A stretch of DNA of 64,000 nt, taken from the NCBI RefSeq assembly GCF_009728145.1, contig NZ_WOCA01000010.1, positions 1-64,000 on the forward strand. The letters run 5' to 3'. The position numbers and the translations under genes are program-made. This DNA is from Ornithinibacillus caprae. GTDB taxonomy: Bacteria > Bacillota > Bacilli > Bacillales > Amphibacillaceae. Positions 37,154-46,484 of this stretch are shown here, in pieces; within the stretch, counting starts at the first letter, position 1, and each line of letters begins with the position of its first letter. The notes below the pieces were generated by a model. That model saw only the letters and a program-made list of their open reading frames with translations. It was not told the DNA's origin and ran no database searches.

Positions 37154-37398
37154 ATGATCACCTACTTGTGTAATATCTTCTTACAAATTGTCATCTGACA
37201 AAGGTTGTCTTGTTAATTGTAAAGTATAATTTTGCAGAAAATATGAAAGTTGTAAACTTGAAATAATATTGTTAGTTGCACGTAACATTTTTTAGATCTT
37301 TAAACATTCATATTTTCTCCTTTTTATCTGCACAGAAACTCGATATTTACGAATTACTATTGAAAGTGTAAGTAATAACCATATAGGAGGTAATTATA

Positions 37399-37776
37399 GT
37401 GAAAAAAGGTTTATTAGTGACAATCTTATTTAGTTTCATATTAATCCTTGCAGCTTGTGGTGGTAATGATGTAGATCAAGAGGCAAGTAATACATCAAAC
37501 GAGTCTTCTAGCACTAACCAACTAGTTGATCTAACAGCAACAAATTTCGAATTTGACCAAGCAGAATACACCGTAAATGCTGGTGAAGAAGTTAAAATAA
37601 CATTAACGAATGAAGAAGGAATGCACGGTATTTCCATTGATGAATTTGATGTAAACATTGAAGGAGAAGGTGAGGCTACATTTACACCAGATGAACCAGG
37701 AGAATATACCATATATTGCAGTATCCCTTGTGGTCAGGGACACAGTGAAATGACAGCCAAATTAATAGTAAAATAG
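37399..37776 (+). CDS. Lipoprotein with CuA-type cupredoxin domain
   Basis: 125 residues: lipobox LAACGG at about 17-22, a short serine- and asparagine-rich linker, then a cupredoxin fold. The copper ligands match cytochrome oxidase subunit II: His76, then Cys107, Cys111, His115 and Met118 in CSIPCGQGHSEM, with the same spacing (C-x3-C-x3-H-x2-M). No membrane helices of a true CoxB are present. It should sit on the outer face of the membrane and hold a CuA-like centre or pass copper on. TAGGAGG precedes the GTG start. It lies 1.5 kb from the copper operon. Confidence 0.8.
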   Translation: MKKGLLVTILFSFILILAACGGNDVDQEASNTSNESSSTNQLVDLTATNFEFDQAEYTVNAGEEVKITLTNEEGMHGISIDEFDVNIEGEGEATFTPDEPGEYTIYCSIPCGQGHSEMTAKLIVK

Positions 37777-37788
37777 TTCTTAACTTGG

Positions 37789-37862
37789 CATTCGCCAAAC
37801 TCTTATGGTGAATGCCTTCGTTTCACTTATGCAGGATAGGAAAGTTTATGCTTTCGCTTCCA
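37789..37862 (+). repeat. Dispersed repeat copy 2
   Basis: Related to 26917-26990. GCATTCGCCA pairs with TGGTGAATGC in the first half; GGATAGGAAAGTTTA follows, as in copy 1. Confidence 0.6.
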
Positions 37863-37864
37863 TG

Positions 37865-37904
37865 AAAAAAAGCTTGAATACAAGTTGTATCAAGCGTTTT
37901 TTTC
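37865..37904. terminator. Terminator between converging genes
   Basis: AAAAAAGCTTGA at 37865-37876 pairs with TCAAGCGTTTTTTT from 37890, with further pairing TACAA to TTGTA. Confidence 0.75.
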
Positions 37905-37912
37905 TTCTTATA

Positions 37913-38542
37913 TTATACAGCCTCAAGTTCTTCAATAATTTTTTCAAAGCCAAATCGGTCAACAAATCGATAGAACTTCTCTCTTTTCTTTCCATTTTCT
38001 CGATAAATATCTAAAATTCTATCTACTAAATCATATAATTCTTCTGGTTCAAGGTTTGCTCTTACCAATTTTCCAGGCCTTGCATCTCTTCCTTTAGACA
38101 GACCACCAATATACAATTCGTAGGTATCTTGATCCTTCATTATACCGATATCATTAATTAAAGGTTCGCCACATCCTATCGGACAGCCTGTATAAGCTGG
38201 ACGCAATGTAAATGGCACTTCTTGCCCAGCAATTCTCCTGTTCAACTCCTTAGCAACAGGCATTCCCTCTTCCTCTTCTCCCTTGCAGAAGTTACACGTT
38301 CGAATGTTTTTTACAAACTTTCCAACCTTATAATAAGAGAGTCCAACTTCATCAAACCGACGTTTTACCTCATCTAATTCTTCTTCAGGTATTTGAACAA
38401 TCAGCTGCTGTAATGTTGTCAACTCTATTTCTGATTCTTCTTCTAAATATTGCCCTAAAACAGCCAATTGCTTTGGTTTTAACTTTGCACCATAACCAAT
38501 ACCTCCATTGACAGCCAACGGAATATACTTTTTCGTTTGCAC
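37913..38542 (-). CDS. Small nitrite/sulfite reductase-like sirohaem protein
   Basis: 209 residues from the GTG at 38542, eight bases after AAGGGGAAG. The order is a ferredoxin-like half (GIGYGAKLKPKQL...) and a sirohaem/Fe4S4 half. The second cysteine pair, GCPIGCGEPLINDIG, fits the family; the first pair is TCNFCKG (C-x2-C) in place of the usual C-x5-C. Only one copy of each half is present, less than half a standard enzyme. Its substrate is unknown. Its promoter resembles the csoR promoter. Confidence 0.75.
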   Translation of the reverse strand: MQTKKYIPLAVNGGIGYGAKLKPKQLAVLGQYLEEESEIELTTLQQLIVQIPEEELDEVKRRFDEVGLSYYKVGKFVKNIRTCNFCKGEEEEGMPVAKELNRRIAGQEVPFTLRPAYTGCPIGCGEPLINDIGIMKDQDTYELYIGGLSKGRDARPGKLVRANLEPEELYDLVDRILDIYRENGKKREKFYRFVDRFGFEKIIEELEAV

Positions 38543-38579
38543 GTTGTTTTCTTCCCCTTTAAAGATGTATTTATACCAT

Positions 38580-38608
38580 ATTATAGTATACCCCAGTATA
38601 GTATTCAA
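38580..38608 (-). promoter_or_regulatory. Promoter with CsoR/CstR-like palindrome in the spacer
   Basis: Leftward TTGAAT (38603-38608), 17 nt, TATAAT (38580-38585). The spacer contains ATACTGGGGTAT, close to the G-run dyad in the csoR promoter. Confidence 0.65.
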
Positions 38609-38687
38609 TGTATTTTAAAAAAATAAATAAAGCCACCTAATGTTGATGGCTTTATTCATGGACGTATAATTTTTCTTGAATCCGTTA

Positions 38688-40370
38688 CTAAAACCATCCC
38701 GATCGGAATATCGCAAATAAAATCCATAGAAACATTAAGATCGCTACGATAAAACCTAGTTCAATAACTGGAATATCCCACAGTGGTGTCGATTGACTAA
38801 CTAATGCTGATCCTATAATTAATCCTGTCATGATGATACTAAAGGAAAGTAATACAATACTAAAAGAGAGACGATTACTAATTCGATCAAGCTTTCTTAA
38901 GGATTCGTCTAATTTTGGCATGGAAATTTCCAATCTAACTTTTCCTTTTTTGATGACAGATTTCAGATCTTGAATATTCTTCGGTAATTCTGAAAGCATT
39001 TCTCCATATTCAGATAGATCTTTAAAAGCTTTATCAGCTACGTTCTTCGGATGAAATCGTTCTTTTAGTAATTCTCTTCCAAATGGCTCAGCTAGTTTTA
39101 TAATACTTAGCTCAGGATCTAATTTCTCAACGATTCCTTCAATGGTTAGAAGTGTTTTTCCGAGCAAGGTTAAATCAGCAGGAATTCGAATATGATGACG
39201 ATAAGCAACTGAAAATAGATCATTTACTGATTCGCCAAGGCTAACCTGACTTAATGGTACATCATAATACTTCTCTCTAAGTAGCTCAACATCACTTCTT
39301 AATTCTTGCATGTCTACATCATCTGGAATCATCCCCATGCGATTGATTGCTTTAATCATGCCATCTGTATTTTGACGCATTAAAGCAATAACAAACATAG
39401 AGAGATGACCTTTCATTTCAGAAGTAACTCTTCCAACCAATCCAAAATCTACAAAAACAACTTTCTCCTCTGGTAATGCTAAGATATTTCCTGGATGGGG
39501 ATCGCCATGGAAAAATCCCTCTATAAATATTTGATGAAACATTGCTTTTACGACACGCTCAGCTAATATACTTGGATTATAACCTTTATTCATTAGCTCA
39601 TTTTTATCATGTAATTTGATACCTTCTACAAACTCCATGGTTAACACTTTTTCCGTTGTTTGGCCCCAATACACTTTAGGCACATAAATCTTCTTTTTTC
39701 CATTAAATTGTTTACTAATTCTTTCTGCATTTCGTCCTTCATTTCGATAATCTAATTCTGCTAACAATGATTTAGCAAACTCATCAATGATATCCTTTAC
39801 ATGATATCTCGCAGCCCATTCTAGCCGCTTTTCCGCCAATATTGCAATATCCTTAAGTATTTCCAAATCTGTTCTAATTTTATCTTTAATATTGGGTCGT
39901 TGAATTTTGATTGCTACGGCTTCCCCTGACGTTAAGACAGCTCGATGAACTTGTCCAATCGAAGCAGCTGCAAGGGGAGATTCCTGAAACTCAGAAAAAG
40001 CATTATCAATTGGTTCTCCAAGTTCATCCTCTATAATATTTCTTACATCTCTCGTTGGAAAAGGCGGGACATGATCTTGAAGTTTTTCCAACTCTATAAT
40101 AATATCACTAGGTAGAATATCCGACCTCGTGCTAGCAAATTGGCCGAGCTTTACAAAGGTAGGACCTAGCTCTTCCATAAATAAACGAACCCGTTCTCCA
40201 GTTGTTTTGGTACGGTTTTGTTTCGAGCTTTTCATGAACATGCGTTTGGGTAATGACAAAAGGTCATGTAGACCCAATTCCATTGCGAGGAATCCAAAGC
40301 CATACCTGGAAAATGCAATTACAATATCGCGATATCGTTGTATGTGACGAATTTGTTTTTCGAAGATCAG
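38688..40370 (-). CDS. UbiB/ABC1 family atypical kinase, apparent CTG start
   Basis: About 560 residues if begun at CTG 40370, against 531 from the first ATG at 40283. The extra residues (FEKQIRHIQRYRDIVIAFSR and on) match the usual start of these proteins, the frame has no ATG, GTG or TTG before its stop, and a run of seven G lies just upstream. Kinase landmarks are AAASIGQVHRA (A-rich loop and KxGQ-type), AIKIQRP, FFHGDPHPGNILAL and VFVDFGLVG. Two C-terminal helices anchor it. The family supports lipid or quinone metabolism. A phasin-like gene lies upstream in the same unit. Confidence 0.85.
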   Translation of the reverse strand: MIFEKQIRHIQRYRDIVIAFSRYGFGFLAMELGLHDLLSLPKRMFMKSSKQNRTKTTGERVRLFMEELGPTFVKLGQFASTRSDILPSDIIIELEKLQDHVPPFPTRDVRNIIEDELGEPIDNAFSEFQESPLAAASIGQVHRAVLTSGEAVAIKIQRPNIKDKIRTDLEILKDIAILAEKRLEWAARYHVKDIIDEFAKSLLAELDYRNEGRNAERISKQFNGKKKIYVPKVYWGQTTEKVLTMEFVEGIKLHDKNELMNKGYNPSILAERVVKAMFHQIFIEGFFHGDPHPGNILALPEEKVVFVDFGLVGRVTSEMKGHLSMFVIALMRQNTDGMIKAINRMGMIPDDVDMQELRSDVELLREKYYDVPLSQVSLGESVNDLFSVAYRHHIRIPADLTLLGKTLLTIEGIVEKLDPELSIIKLAEPFGRELLKERFHPKNVADKAFKDLSEYGEMLSELPKNIQDLKSVIKKGKVRLEISMPKLDESLRKLDRISNRLSFSIVLLSFSIIMTGLIIGSALVSQSTPLWDIPVIELGFIVAILMFLWILFAIFRSGWF

Positions 40371-40426
40371 TAATCCCCCCCTTCATAAGCTGTATTTCAA
40401 TTAAATCGCTTAGTTATCTTCACGTA

Positions 40427-40732
40427 TTACTTCTCACTTTGAGCTAGCTTCTTCTCTAATTCCGTAATACGTTCTTTTAATTCTTGAAGCTCTTCTTTCT
40501 TAGCTAAATCGAGTTCACTTAATAGTTGATTTAGTTTTTCATTCATTTTATCATCAAGTTCTTCTTGTTTTTCTTTCCCTTTTTGAAGTAATTCATTAAA
40601 AAATTCCTTGGATTCCTGCTTACTTAATTCCCCTTTTTCAACTAACTCATCTACAATTTTTTCTGCTTGCTCTTTCGTTGTTAGAGCTAAACCAAGTCCT
40701 AAAGCCAATCCTTTTTTAAACGTACTTTTCAT
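40427..40732 (-). CDS. Phasin-like coiled-coil protein
   Basis: 101 residues. A short hydrophobic start (FKKGLALGLGLALTT) is followed by a highly charged helix rich in Lys and Glu with heptad character (ELKERITELEKKL). This pattern is annotated as phasin-related. It is commonly coded just upstream of UbiB-family kinases in Bacillaceae, as here, 56 nt before the kinase start, so the two likely act together. GGAGAGGATT precedes the ATG. Confidence 0.7.
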   Translation of the reverse strand: MKSTFKKGLALGLGLALTTKEQAEKIVDELVEKGELSKQESKEFFNELLQKGKEKQEELDDKMNEKLNQLLSELDLAKKEELQELKERITELEKKLAQSEK

Positions 40733-40935
40733 TATAATCCTCTCCTTTTTTGTTCGAGTTTCGATTATTAAAAAGTGTTACTAGAATTAAACCTTTTGTA
40801 ACTAATTATTATATTATCCTTCACTACTATTATAGCACTTAGACTTATTGTATTCCGAATATGATGATGTTCATTCATTATTTTTTGGCATAAAAACCAG
40901 TTGAAAACAAAAGCTATATTAGAGGTGAGAAGAAA

Positions 40936-41148
40936 ATGAAGAAACAAGACAAAAAAGAAACATTTGATATGCCTACTCAAGCCAATCGACAAGGAAATAT
41001 CAGCATGCATAGTGGAATAAAAGAAAACTATCCATTTGATTCTATGAATAAGATAACCGGAGATTCGGTAAAAGAACATAAAAAGTTAGAAGCTGCTAAT
41101 GAAGTAATTGCAGAAAAAGAGATATCACAAACATTTAATAATTCCTAG
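40936..41148 (+). CDS. Small hydrophilic protein, 70 residues, unknown
   Basis: An ATG with GAGGTGAGAAG upstream opens a 70-residue frame rich in Lys, Glu and Asn and free of hydrophobic helices. The terminator at 41191-41227 follows. Size and composition suggest a sporulation-associated small protein of Bacillaceae, but I do not recognise a family. Confidence 0.6.
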   Translation: MKKQDKKETFDMPTQANRQGNISMHSGIKENYPFDSMNKITGDSVKEHKKLEAANEVIAEKEISQTFNNS

Positions 41149-41190
41149 GCTTTTGCCAATTCTTAATTATTCTTATCAGTATAAGGCCGA

Positions 41191-41227
41191 AAAAAACTCT
41201 GATGCAAATTAGTCATCAGAGTTTTTT
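41191..41227. terminator. Bidirectional terminator
   Basis: AAAAAACTCTGATG at 41191-41204 pairs with CATCAGAGTTTTTT at 41214-41227. The stop of the leftward NERD gene lies within it. Confidence 0.85.
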
Positions 41228-42297
41228 TGATTAGGTTCATCGACATCCGTTACATTCAATTCCATTTTCTCCTCATCTTCAGATGGTTGAATATACCCTT
41301 TAAAGATATAAGTTTCCCCTTCTTCGATAATTGGTACGTCAACATCACTAAAAATAACTGCTTCCATATTTCCGGTATGATCCGTTAGAGTGATAAACTT
41401 CGTATCATTATCTGAATCATAGAAGAATCGCTCAACCGTTGCCGTTATTTCAATGATTGCCTCTGTTTGTTCTTCATTCTCTATAAGGCTGCTAATAGAT
41501 CCCGTTGAGCTACTTTTTGATCCAACATGAATATACCCTGAAAATTTTATGACTGAAAAAATACTGATAATGATTAGGGCTATTAGAATTAAATTAACAA
41601 GCCATTTTTTACGTGAGGATTTTTTTGGCTGATGTTCCGCTCCCTTATCCGTTATTTTGTTCTGCTCGTTATATAGTGCGGGATCATCAGTTTGTTTACT
41701 AGGTGATATCTTTAAATGCTCAACTATCTCTTTAATTTGATAATTTTTTAATGAATTGGAATAGCTTCTAAATCTAGTTGCCTCAGCTAACAATTCATTA
41801 AAGCTACTGTCCAATTCATCAAAACAGAAATGATACTTATAATAGTTATCGGCATCACCTGTAGCCCATGTATGAATTTGACGTCCGAATTTATATTCAA
41901 ACTCTAATTTTGAAAAACCTTTATGAATCACTACATAGCCAATATTTCTAAACGGATCATCTAATCCCATATTTCTGTGATTAGACAACAGGTAGTTTTT
42001 CCAAGCTACAGCATACGACTTTACTTGAGCAAACGGATTTTTGTTTCCATACTTTGTTTGAAGGAGACCGTTTGAAAACACGTCTTCTATAGAAGAAATA
42101 GTCAAGTTCTTTACTTCGATAATACGAAAACCATACGTTGGAGAAATAACTAAGAAATCGGGAAGCTTCTCCCCAATATTTGGTTGGGCAATGATATACG
42201 TATCATCTGGCAGAATCCTGCAGAGTACATCACCAACCTCTAACTCCGCCTCCCAAAACCCCTGTACCAATTTCTCTCTCCCCACAAAAACAGCCAT
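41209..42297 (-). CDS. NERD-domain protein with membrane helix and OB-like domain
   Basis: 362 residues from the ATG at 42297. The N-terminal NERD domain has the nuclease-like pattern PDFLVISPTYGFRIIEVKN (Asp, then E-x-K). A central helix (WLVNLILIALIIISIFSVI, about residues 235-255) crosses the membrane. The C-terminal 100 residues (ITATVERFFYDSDNDTKFITLTDHTG) look like an OB fold of the tRNA_anti-like kind. A membrane-tethered nuclease or nucleic-acid-binding protein is the inference; no partner gene is adjacent. Confidence 0.75.
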   Translation of the reverse strand: MAVFVGREKLVQGFWEAELEVGDVLCRILPDDTYIIAQPNIGEKLPDFLVISPTYGFRIIEVKNLTISSIEDVFSNGLLQTKYGNKNPFAQVKSYAVAWKNYLLSNHRNMGLDDPFRNIGYVVIHKGFSKLEFEYKFGRQIHTWATGDADNYYKYHFCFDELDSSFNELLAEATRFRSYSNSLKNYQIKEIVEHLKISPSKQTDDPALYNEQNKITDKGAEHQPKKSSRKKWLVNLILIALIIISIFSVIKFSGYIHVGSKSSSTGSISSLIENEEQTEAIIEITATVERFFYDSDNDTKFITLTDHTGNMEAVIFSDVDVPIIEEGETYIFKGYIQPSEDEEKMELNVTDVDEPNQKNSDD

Positions 42298-42342
42298 ACA
42301 ACACACACTCTCTTAACAATGATACCTTATTATATCATGACA

Positions 42343-42360
42343 AGTGCCTGTCACTCGTCG
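42343..42360 (-). repeat. GTGACAGGCAC element copy
   Basis: AGTGCCTGTCACTCGTCG, followed by AAATTTGTCGAA; the same core appears at 28823, 32831, 45827 and 45874. Confidence 0.8.
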
Positions 42361-42375
42361 AAATTTGTCGAATGT

Positions 42376-45300
42376 TCATGTTTCGATGTTTATCCCTATT
42401 TTTTCTCCTTCGATTTCAACGTATTTCATTGATTCTTTTTGAGCAAAATTAATTTGTTTAACTAATAGATTGCTTTCGATCATTTCTTGGTGTTGTTTAA
42501 TCACTTGCCTCATAAAGTTACTTACGTCAAATGTGACAGTCACACGCTGCTCAACAGGTAAATTGAGTTCTTTCCGATAAACCTGGACTGCCCGAACGAG
42601 CTCTCTAGCTAATCCTTCACTACGCAATGCTTCTGTGACCCTTGTGTTTAATAGCACCGTAAAGGATTCATTTCCTGACATCTCTAGGCCCGGTGTTGTT
42701 GTCCGCTTGACTTGTAGATCCTCCAAGCCGACGCTAATCAATTCACCAGAATCAGTCTCAAATTCAAAATTGCCTTCGTTAACTACCTTTAAAGCTCCTT
42801 CAGCAGATAACTTTTTTAACGCCTCTTGAGCAACAGAAACTTGTTTTCCTAGTTTCGGCCCAGCAGTTGGAAAATTCAATTGAAGTTCATATTGCACCGC
42901 ATGATCATTCTCGACCTGAAACTGAACTTGCTTTACATTGATTTCATCTTCAACGATATAGCTATATTTCGCTAATGATTTTGCTCGTTCCCCAACTATC
43001 GTTAACTCCGACAAGGGTTGTTTCGTTTTGATATTTGCTGCATTACGTGTATGCCTAGCAAGCTCCACTACTTGCAGTACGCCATCCATATCTAATTCAA
43101 GCTGTTCATCGATTTGTTTCTCATCTACTTTCGGATAATCAGCCAAATGTACACTTTTTCCCGTTAGGTTTCGATAAATATCTTCTGCAATGAATGGTGT
43201 AAATGGGGCAAGTAGCTTACTTAATGTGGTTAGTACCTCGTATAATGTTTGATACGCTCCTAATTTGGTTTCATTCTTTTCCTCGCTCCAAAAACGATCT
43301 CGTGACCTTCTGATATACCAATTACTTACTTCTTCTACGTAGCTAGCTAACTCCCTGGCTGCCGGGTTAAATGCATAATCATCTAAGTGTTTCGTTACAT
43401 TCATCGTTACGGTATGGAGGCGGGATAAAACCCATCTGTCGAGTAAAGTCTTTTCACCGTTTCCGTCCATAAAAGGATCAAAATTGTCAATTTCCGCATA
43501 CATCGTAAAAAAGGAATGGATATTTGTTAATGTGTCCACTAGTTTAGATTTAGCCTGACTCACGATCTTGGCAGAAAATCGTTTATTATTCCATGGTGCA
43601 CTATCTACAAGTAACGACCACCTTAGTGCATCAGCTCCATATTCCTTAACGAGATCCATCGGATTAATAACATTTCCCTTACTCTTCGACATTTTCCGTC
43701 CCTCTTCATCAAGAATATGTCCTAATGACAATACTCGTTTATAAGAAGGTTTACCAGTAAATAAAGAAGAGACTGTTAGTAAGCTATAGAACCAACCTCT
43801 TGTTTGATCCACTCCCTCAACAACCACGTCTGCAGGAAATTGTTTTTCAAATACATCTTGATTTTCAAATGGGTAATGGTACTGAGCAAATGGCATAGAG
43901 CCACTATCAAACCAAACATCGATTACTTCTTTTGTTCGATTCATCTCTCCTTGACAGGCAGGACATTCAAGTACAACGTTGTCTACATATGGCTTATGCA
44001 GCTCCAAATCATCTGCAACTGCATGTTTAGCATGAGATTTCAAGTCCTGGATACTTTTGGGAGAATATTGATGGTTGCAACTCTTACAAACCCACACATT
44101 TAGTGGTGTACCCCAATAACGATTACGCCCAATATTCCAATCAACCATATTTTCAAGGAAGTTTCCAAATCGACCATGCTTCATATGCTCCGGATGCCAA
44201 TGAACTGTCTCATTATTTTCTATTATTTTATCTTTAATTTCTGTGGTTTTAATAAACCAACCTTCCATTGCATAATAGATAAGTGGAGAATCACAGCGCC
44301 AACAATGGGGATAACTATGTTCATATTTTTCTTTGGCAAATAATAGATTATGATCGGCTAACATTTTTATAATACGAACATCCGATTCTTTGGCAAATTC
44401 CCCCTCCAGTGGTCCTACCTGTTCTGTGTAACGACCAGTTTGATCGACTACATTCACAAAATCTAAACCACTAGCTTTGATCGCATGATAATCATCTTCT
44501 CCATGTGCTGGTGCTAAATGAACAATCCCCGTACCACTTGTATCGGTTACAAAATCAGCAGCAATTACTTGATGACCTTTTTCTAACTTAAGAAAATCAA
44601 AAGGTGGTTGATAAGATAGACCAACAAACTCATCTCCATGATGAGTACTTAATACGTCATATGGCTCTGTCATTACCTTATCGACCAATTTTTTCGCTAA
44701 AATATATACTTCTCCCTGGCTTTTGACTTTGACATATTCCAAATCCTTATGAACAGCCAGTGCGACATTAGCTGGCAAGGTCCAGGGCGTTGTCGTCCAC
44801 CCTAAAAAGTACTCATTATTGGAACCATCTACTTTGAATTTAGTCGTAACAGACAAATCTTTTACGTCTTTATATCCTTGCGCTACTTCATGCGAACTAA
44901 GCGATGTTTGGCAGCTTGGGCAGTATGGCGTTACCCGATGTCCACGGTCTAATAAACCTTTTTCATGAATAGTTGAGAGGATATACCAAACACTTTCGAT
45001 GTATTCATTACGAAGCGTCACATAAGGATCATCCATATCTACCCAATATCCAATTGCCTCGGTAAAAATACGCCATTCCCGTTCATAATTAAACACACTA
45101 TTCTTGCACTCTTCAATAAATTTTTCTACACCGTATGCTTCAATTTGTTGTTTCCCAGAGATGCCTATTTTCTTCTCAACACCTAGTTCTACTGGCAGAC
45201 CATGTGTATCCCACCCTGCTTTTCTGACAACCTGATAACCTTGCATTGTTTTATAACGCCCGATAAAATCTTTGATGACTCTTCCTAAAACATGTCCTGC

Positions 45301-45462
45301 ATGTGGAAGTCCATTTGCAGTTGGTGGACCTTCATAAAATACAAATGTCTCACTTCCTTCTCGATTTTCAATCGATGCCTTAAAGGTACCTTCCTGTTCC
45401 CAAATTCCTTTTATGCGGTTCTCTCGCTGCAGTGCTGACTCATTACCTTCTACTCTTTTCAT
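42376..45462 (-). CDS. ileS: Isoleucyl-tRNA synthetase, long (type 2) form
   Basis: 1028 residues from the ATG at 45462 behind AGGAGGAAAG. It charges tRNA-Ile. The class I signature appears as GLPHAGHV (HIGH) and [11 protein letters not shown] (KMSKS), with the editing-domain residues [10 protein letters not shown] and [16 protein letters not shown]. Length and the [16 protein letters not shown] start point to the eukaryote-like IleS2, which tends to resist mupirocin, rather than the roughly 920-residue IleS1 usual in Bacillus. Whether a second ileS exists cannot be seen here. It is regulated by the T-box upstream. Confidence 0.92.
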   Translation of the reverse strand: MKRVEGNESALQRENRIKGIWEQEGTFKASIENREGSETFVFYEGPPTANGLPHAGHVLGRVIKDFIGRYKTMQGYQVVRKAGWDTHGLPVELGVEKKIGISGKQQIEAYGVEKFIEECKNSVFNYEREWRIFTEAIGYWVDMDDPYVTLRNEYIESVWYILSTIHEKGLLDRGHRVTPYCPSCQTSLSSHEVAQGYKDVKDLSVTTKFKVDGSNNEYFLGWTTTPWTLPANVALAVHKDLEYVKVKSQGEVYILAKKLVDKVMTEPYDVLSTHHGDEFVGLSYQPPFDFLKLEKGHQVIAADFVTDTSGTGIVHLAPAHGEDDYHAIKASGLDFVNVVDQTGRYTEQVGPLEGEFAKESDVRIIKMLADHNLLFAKEKYEHSYPHCWRCDSPLIYYAMEGWFIKTTEIKDKIIENNETVHWHPEHMKHGRFGNFLENMVDWNIGRNRYWGTPLNVWVCKSCNHQYSPKSIQDLKSHAKHAVADDLELHKPYVDNVVLECPACQGEMNRTKEVIDVWFDSGSMPFAQYHYPFENQDVFEKQFPADVVVEGVDQTRGWFYSLLTVSSLFTGKPSYKRVLSLGHILDEEGRKMSKSKGNVINPMDLVKEYGADALRWSLLVDSAPWNNKRFSAKIVSQAKSKLVDTLTNIHSFFTMYAEIDNFDPFMDGNGEKTLLDRWVLSRLHTVTMNVTKHLDDYAFNPAARELASYVEEVSNWYIRRSRDRFWSEEKNETKLGAYQTLYEVLTTLSKLLAPFTPFIAEDIYRNLTGKSVHLADYPKVDEKQIDEQLELDMDGVLQVVELARHTRNAANIKTKQPLSELTIVGERAKSLAKYSYIVEDEINVKQVQFQVENDHAVQYELQLNFPTAGPKLGKQVSVAQEALKKLSAEGALKVVNEGNFEFETDSGELISVGLEDLQVKRTTTPGLEMSGNESFTVLLNTRVTEALRSEGLARELVRAVQVYRKELNLPVEQRVTVTFDVSNFMRQVIKQHQEMIESNLLVKQINFAQKESMKYVEIEGEKIGINIET

Positions 45463-45481
45463 ACTTCTTTCCTCCTTTTTT

Positions 45482-45776
45482 CTCTTAACATACAAAAAAC
45501 CCGCCCCTATAATAGGGACGAGTTCTACCCGTGTTACCACCCTGATTCTAGGAAGTCGTTTTTACATTACGACTTCTAGCACTCAACCAACGTACAAGCA
45601 TACGCGATCCTTTTAACGGCGGATACCCGGGAAAACTTAAATAAGTTTTCAGTTTTCCTTCTCGGAGAGGATTTTCTGCACGAACTGATCATTGGCTTCC
45701 ACCAAATGCCAACTCTCTGTGGATCAGGACTCCTGCATACTCGTTCTCGTCAACGAATTTTAACCGATTAATATTA
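45482..45776 (-). promoter_or_regulatory. T-box leader of ileS
   Basis: On the leftward strand the conserved T-box sequence AGGGTGGTAACACGGG lies at about 45530-45546, followed by the terminator stem (ACTCGTCCCT with AGGGGCGGGT, then a T-run, about 45493-45523). Upstream lies Stem I with a candidate specifier ATC (45622-45624) for isoleucine. Uncharged tRNA-Ile would bind and allow read-through. Confidence 0.88.
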
Positions 45777-45782
45777 AGAATT

Positions 45783-45811
45783 AGAATATAGTATGAACCG
45801 AAATATGTCAA
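45783..45811 (-). promoter_or_regulatory. Promoter of the ileS T-box leader
   Basis: Leftward TTGACA (45806-45811), 17 nt, TATTCT (45783-45788). Confidence 0.7.
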
Positions 45812-45826
45812 GGTGAATTTAATTGC

Positions 45827-45891
45827 GGTGCCTGTCACTTGTCGATTATTGTCGATTATTGTTGATTACTGCAGGTGCCTGTCACTTGTCG
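45827..45891 (-). repeat. Two GTGACAGGCAC element copies in tandem
   Basis: GGTGCCTGTCACTTGTCG occurs at 45827-45844 and 45874-45891, each followed by ATT-GTCGAT-like sequence. Confidence 0.85.
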
Positions 45892-45905
45892 GATTTTGTC
45901 GATAA

Positions 45906-46472
45906 TTAAAATCCGTACTCTTCGTCTTTTGCTTGGCGAATTTTTCCGTACGTTTCTGTTAATACAACGGTATCTTCTACTAATCGATCGATACGGAAGA
46001 TCACATCTTCATTCGTAATCTCTTTTCGATAAAAGTCCTTTTCCTCAATAAACACATACGTTTGAACAATTTGTGCTTTCATATAAGATAAAATGGGTTT
46101 CAACTGCTGTTCTACGATTAAAAAATGCTTTGGTGATCCTGCAGTAACAAGCATACTAACTACTTTATCTTGAAATGCTTTTTCTGGAAGTAAATCAAAT
46201 ATATTTTTTAAAGTAGCAGGGATTGATGCTTGAAAAATAGGGGTTCCTATTATAATCGCATCCGCATCCATAATAGTTTGTGCTACATATCCCGTATCCC
46301 CGTCATATTCCAAATAATTACGTCCATCACTAAATTGGACATCATATTCAGCTAAATCAATTAAGGTAACATCAACATCCGGATAGTTCTCCTTGATTGA
46401 ATTAACTGTATAGTTCATCGCAGTTCTTGTTTTAGATCCGACCTTTGATCCGGACAATCCAACAATCTTCAT
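45906..46472 (-). CDS. NADPH-dependent FMN reductase (SsuE-like)
   Basis: 188 residues of flavodoxin-like fold, with GLSGSKVGSKTRTAMNY as the FMN phosphate loop and GTPIFQASIPATLKNIFDLLP as the second flavin segment, as in SsuE and MsuE. GGGGGGAGAATAG precedes the ATG. It lies 12 bp behind an LLM monooxygenase gene, so it very probably supplies that enzyme with reduced FMN. Confidence 0.88.
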   Translation of the reverse strand: MKIVGLSGSKVGSKTRTAMNYTVNSIKENYPDVDVTLIDLAEYDVQFSDGRNYLEYDGDTGYVAQTIMDADAIIIGTPIFQASIPATLKNIFDLLPEKAFQDKVVSMLVTAGSPKHFLIVEQQLKPILSYMKAQIVQTYVFIEEKDFYRKEITNEDVIFRIDRLVEDTVVLTETYGKIRQAKDEEYGF

Positions 46473-46484
46473 CTATTCTCCCCC

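Noticed and set aside
43804-44103. Rightward 99-codon frame inside ileS
   Set aside because: It is antisense to the conserved middle of ileS and has no ribosome binding site.
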